Shown here in pieces: positions 13,228 to 15,837 of a stretch of DNA of 15,837 nucleotides (position 1 is its first letter; each line of letters begins with the position of its first letter). The notes beneath the pieces were generated by a model that saw nothing but the letters and a program-made list of their open reading frames with translations, had not been told where the DNA came from and made no database searches. Origin of the DNA: a bacterium (GTDB lineage Bacteria; Ratteibacteria; UBA8468; B48-G9; DTJG01). The translations under genes and the position numbers were made by a program. Where the stretch lies: the NCBI GenBank assembly GCA_026418655.1, contig JAOAAW010000121.1:1-15837 (forward strand). The letters run 5' to 3'.

Positions 13228-14883
13228 ATGAAGATATTAATTCTGCTCATTTTACTATTTCAACATTTTTGTTGGGCTGTGGAATGGAAAGACAGGTTTG
13301 TATGGATTTTTGGTTTCAATATTCAGGACAAACAGGATGTTGATAAAGTGTCATCATTGATAGAACTTGCTTCCAAAAATAATTATAACGGAATTGTACT
13401 ATCAGGTGGTCTTGATTCTCTTTGCAAGCAGAGCGAAAAATTTTTTGAGGGACTTGAAAAAATTAAAAAATCCTGTGAGGAATTTCACATGGAACTTGTA
13501 CCTGCTGTTTTTTCTGTTGGATATGGTAGTGTACTTTCCCACAATAGAAATCTTGCTGAGGGTTTACCCGTGAAGGATTCTCTTTTTCTGGTTAAAGGCA
13601 ATCAGGCATTCCATGTTCCTGAGAAAAAAATTGAGATTTATAATGGAGGTTTTGAACAATATCAGGGGAATAGAGCAACAGGGTATAGATTCCATGATGA
13701 GCCAGGCAAGGTGAGTTTTATTGACACAGAAATAAAACACAGTGGAAATGCGTCTCTCAGGTTCGAGAATTTTGGTCTATTTCCTTATGGTAATGGCAGG
13801 GTGATGCAGGAAATTGAGGTTGTTCCCTACAGATGTTATAAGGTTACGATATGGGTCAGAACAGAAAACTTAAAACCATCAGGAAATTTTCGGATTCTTG
13901 TTCTTGGTGGAAACAGGGATATTGCACCACGCTCTTTTAATCTTCCCTCAACAACTGAATGGAAGAAGCTCACTATGCTGTTTAACAGTATGAACTTTTC
14001 TCAGGTTAAACTTTATGTGGGTATCTGGGCAGGCACAGCAGGAAGATTCTGGGTTGATGACTGGAAAATTGAAGAGGTCGCTCTTTATAATGTCCTTCGG
14101 AGACCAGGAACGCCTGTTATTGTAAAAAGTGAAGATGGTAGTATTGTTTATGAGGAGGGAAAGGACTACGAAAAAATTATTGATCCCTATTTTAATCCTT
14201 ACAGACAGGATTTTGACTATCCCCAGCCTTCCGTAAAGATATTACCTGGCAGCAGGATTAAACAGGATGAATACCTGAGAGTCAGCTGGTATCATCCGAT
14301 GTTGATTTACGACAGCCAGGTTACCGTATGCATGGCAGAACCCTCACTATACGAAATTTTTGACCATGAGGCTAAATTGCTGTGGGAAAAATTGAGATAC
14401 AAAAAGGTGATTTTGAATATGGATGAAATCAGAATGGGAGGTACCTGTAAGGCATGCGAGGGAAAGAATATGGCAGAACTATTAGGAGATTGCGTTAAAA
14501 AACAATTTGAGATGCTGAAGAAATATAATCCGAATGCTGAAATTTACATATGGTCTGACATGTTTGATCCGAACCACAATGCAAAGCCGGATTATTATCT
14601 TGTAAGAGGCGATTTCACAGGTTCATGGAGCTATATTCCGAAGGAATTGATTATTGGTGTATGGGGTGGGAAACCAAGGGAGAAAAGTCTTAAGTTTTTT
14701 TCAGAAAATGGTTTCAGGATTTTAATAGCAAATTATTACGACGCTGACAATCTTGATGATGTTAAAGAATGGTTCAATCTGGCACAAAACATAAAAGGTA
14801 TAAGCGGTTTTATGTACACAACCTGGCAGCGGAAATATGATTTGCTGAATGAATACTCAAGGATAAACTTTTTTGGAAATTAG
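13228..14883 (+). CDS. Secreted TIM-barrel, glycoside-hydrolase-like protein with inserted CBM-like domain
   Basis: 551 residues with a signal peptide (1-17, MKILILLILLFQHFCWA). Residues 22-130 look like the first strands of a TIM barrel (WIFGFN, YNGIVLSGG, MELVPAVFSVGYG). Residues 137-285 form a separate beta-sandwich resembling the CBM4/9/22 group: NGGFE at its start, HSGNASLRFE (171-180), YKVTIWVRTENLKP (204-217), WKKLTMLFNS, GRFWVDDWKIEEV at its end. A linker with RRPGTPVIV follows, then the barrel resumes (about 345-550) with SWYHP, VILNMDEIRMGG containing adjacent acids D399 and E400, IYIWSDMFDP (439-448) and a C-terminal FMYTTWQ (528-534). The Asp-Glu pair at a strand end recalls GH20-type hexosaminidases and related barrels, but I cannot name a GH family. 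It probably binds and cleaves an extracellular glycan. The ribosome-binding site is GCGGAG. Confidence 0.75.
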   Translation: MKILILLILLFQHFCWAVEWKDRFVWIFGFNIQDKQDVDKVSSLIELASKNNYNGIVLSGGLDSLCKQSEKFFEGLEKIKKSCEEFHMELVPAVFSVGYGSVLSHNRNLAEGLPVKDSLFLVKGNQAFHVPEKKIEIYNGGFEQYQGNRATGYRFHDEPGKVSFIDTEIKHSGNASLRFENFGLFPYGNGRVMQEIEVVPYRCYKVTIWVRTENLKPSGNFRILVLGGNRDIAPRSFNLPSTTEWKKLTMLFNSMNFSQVKLYVGIWAGTAGRFWVDDWKIEEVALYNVLRRPGTPVIVKSEDGSIVYEEGKDYEKIIDPYFNPYRQDFDYPQPSVKILPGSRIKQDEYLRVSWYHPMLIYDSQVTVCMAEPSLYEIFDHEAKLLWEKLRYKKVILNMDEIRMGGTCKACEGKNMAELLGDCVKKQFEMLKKYNPNAEIYIWSDMFDPNHNAKPDYYLVRGDFTGSWSYIPKELIIGVWGGKPREKSLKFFSENGFRILIANYYDADNLDDVKEWFNLAQNIKGISGFMYTTWQRKYDLLNEYSRINFFGN

Positions 14884-14907
14884 CATAATAAAACCTTACA
14901 ATCATAT

Positions 14908-14936
14908 TTGAAGGCAATCCAGTCAACAAGTATAAT
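14908..14936 (+). promoter_or_regulatory. Sigma-70 promoter of the URO-D-family gene
   Basis: TTGAAG (14908-14913, 4 of 6), a 17-base spacer and TATAAT (14931-14936, perfect). The start point would be near 14943, giving a leader of about 29 bases with AGGAG before ATG 14972. Confidence 0.65.
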
Positions 14937-14971
14937 ATCTTTAAGAAAAATAATTCAAACCAGGAGAAAAA

Positions 14972-15818
14972 ATGCCAAAAGATACAATGACACCGAGAGA
15001 ACGCTGGACTGCTGTATTGCAGAAAAAGAAGCCAGATAGAGTGCCTTTATTCTGGAAGGCAACTCAGGAAACCATTGCAAAGGTAAAGGAATATCTTGGA
15101 ATTTCTGAAAATGCTGAACTTTTCAAGAAATTGCACATTGATGAGGTGGCATGGGTCTTCCCTGATTATACTGGACCAAAAATTCCAGAAAATTGTGATT
15201 TTTTTGGTTGTGGTTATAAGAAAGTGTCATATGGAACAGGTGTCTACGACGAATGTGTGTTTCATCCATTGGCAGAATTTGACACACTGGACGAAATTAA
15301 AAAAAATTATAAATTTCCCAGTATTGACTGGTTTGATTTTTCTACAATAAAAAAACAGATTCAGGGAAAGGAACATCTGCCCATTTTGGGTGGAGGCATG
15401 GAGCCATTTTTGAGATATACACAGTTGCGAGGATTAGAAAGGGCTATGCTGGATCTGATTGAGAAACCGGAAATGGTGGACTATTGTCTGGAACAGATTT
15501 TTCAACTATATTACAAAATCACCCGGGGTATCTATGAAAAGATACCAGGTAAAGTTTTGTTAACAATGGTTGCAGAAGACCTTGGTTCTCAGGAGTCCCT
15601 TTTGTTTTCTCCTGATTGCATAAGAAAATTTCTTCTGCCCAGGATGAAAAAGATGATGGATCTTGTACACCAGAATGGCGCTTATGTAATAACGCACAGC
15701 GATGGAGCAATAAGAGATATTATTCCTGACTTGATTGAAAGCGGGATGGATGTGCTTGATCCTGTACAGTGGCGATGTAGAGGTATGGACAGGGTTTCTC
15801 TAAAGAAGGATTTTGGAG
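14972..15818 (+). CDS. Uroporphyrinogen decarboxylase (URO-D) family protein, 5' part
   Basis: About 282 residues of genomic coding sequence before the contig end; the C-terminus is missing. The start MPKDTMTPRERW with KPDRVPLF (about 20-27) is typical of URO-D-like proteins of the MtaA/CmuA-type methyltransferase clade. Later blocks ILGGGMEPFLR, LIEKPEMVDYCLEQI, AEDLGSQESLLFSPD and ITHSDGAIRDIIPDLIESG also fit, the last containing the conserved H-x-D/C-G region. In this lineage such genes are often numerous and not clustered with haem genes, so a corrinoid or C1-methyl transfer role is as likely as haem synthesis; this is inference. AGGAG precedes the ATG by about five bases and a good promoter lies upstream. 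The frame stays open into the adapter at 15819-15837, so the final codons reading SYTH are not biological. Confidence 0.88.
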
Positions 15819-15837
15819 CTGTCTCTTATACACATCT
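15819..15837 (+). other. Nextera/Tn5 mosaic-end adapter contamination at the contig end
   Basis: The last 19 bases, CTGTCTCTTATACACATCT, are identical to the reverse complement of the Tn5 mosaic end used in transposase-based library kits. A chance match over 19 bases at the exact edge of a sequence is very unlikely. These bases should not be treated as genomic. Confidence 0.97.

Noticed and set aside
1..15837. CRISPR array, prophage or defence island
   Set aside because: No regularly spaced repeats, phage structural genes, restriction-modification or toxin-antitoxin genes are visible on either strand.

Overview
The window is AT-rich (well over half A+T by eye) and bacterial, with short intergenic gaps, standard-code genes and clear sigma-70-like promoters. 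The gene set points to an anaerobic, polysaccharide-degrading Gram-negative from an uncultured lineage of the PVC/Omnitrophota/Lentisphaerota kind: an FAD-dependent oxidoreductase with a discoidin-like tail, a dockerin-bearing secreted peptidase, a formylglycine sulfatase, DUF6807 (PmoA-like), xylulokinase, ThuA, a URO-D-like protein, and pyruvoyl-type arginine decarboxylase. The lineage is inferred from gene content and was not tested by phylogeny.

Layout. 1-1030 (+): 3' part of an FAD-dependent oxidoreductase. 4159-1034 (-): two-gene unit, DUF1846 protein then a secreted M14 zinc carboxypeptidase with a C-terminal dockerin. 4160-4885: the only long gene-poor stretch. It holds a possible IS256-type transposase relic, a CAU-anticodon tRNA on the minus strand (probably tRNA-Ile2) and an inverted repeat. 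4886-6153 (+): a sulfatase broken by at least three frame disruptions. 6242-8885 (+): DUF6807 protein and xylulokinase, one base apart, behind a good promoter. 8920-11642 (+): rpsI with its own promoter inside the xylulokinase 3' end, then argC, a GmhB-like HAD phosphatase and a ThuA-like protein, the last three overlapping one another. 13072-11655 (-): pyruvoyl-dependent arginine decarboxylase and agmatinase, a complete arginine-to-putrescine module. 13228-14883 (+): a secreted TIM-barrel glycoside-hydrolase-like protein with an inserted carbohydrate-binding domain. 14972 to the right edge (+): 5' part of a URO-D-family gene.

How the genes fit together. The carbohydrate theme (sulfatase, DUF6807, xylulokinase, ThuA, secreted glycosidase-like protein, FAD oxidoreductase, dockerin peptidase) suggests scavenging of complex, possibly sulfated glycans and protein. 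The rest is housekeeping: uS9, arginine synthesis, heptose or sugar phosphate metabolism, putrescine synthesis, tRNA.

The last 19 bases (15819-15837) are identical to the Tn5/Nextera mosaic-end adapter. The right edge is therefore a contig end with library contamination, and the last residues of the final CDS are artificial. I found no CRISPR array, prophage or recognisable defence island. The least characterised protein is the secreted glycosidase-like gene at 13228; the most unusual stretch is the decaying region 4160-6153.
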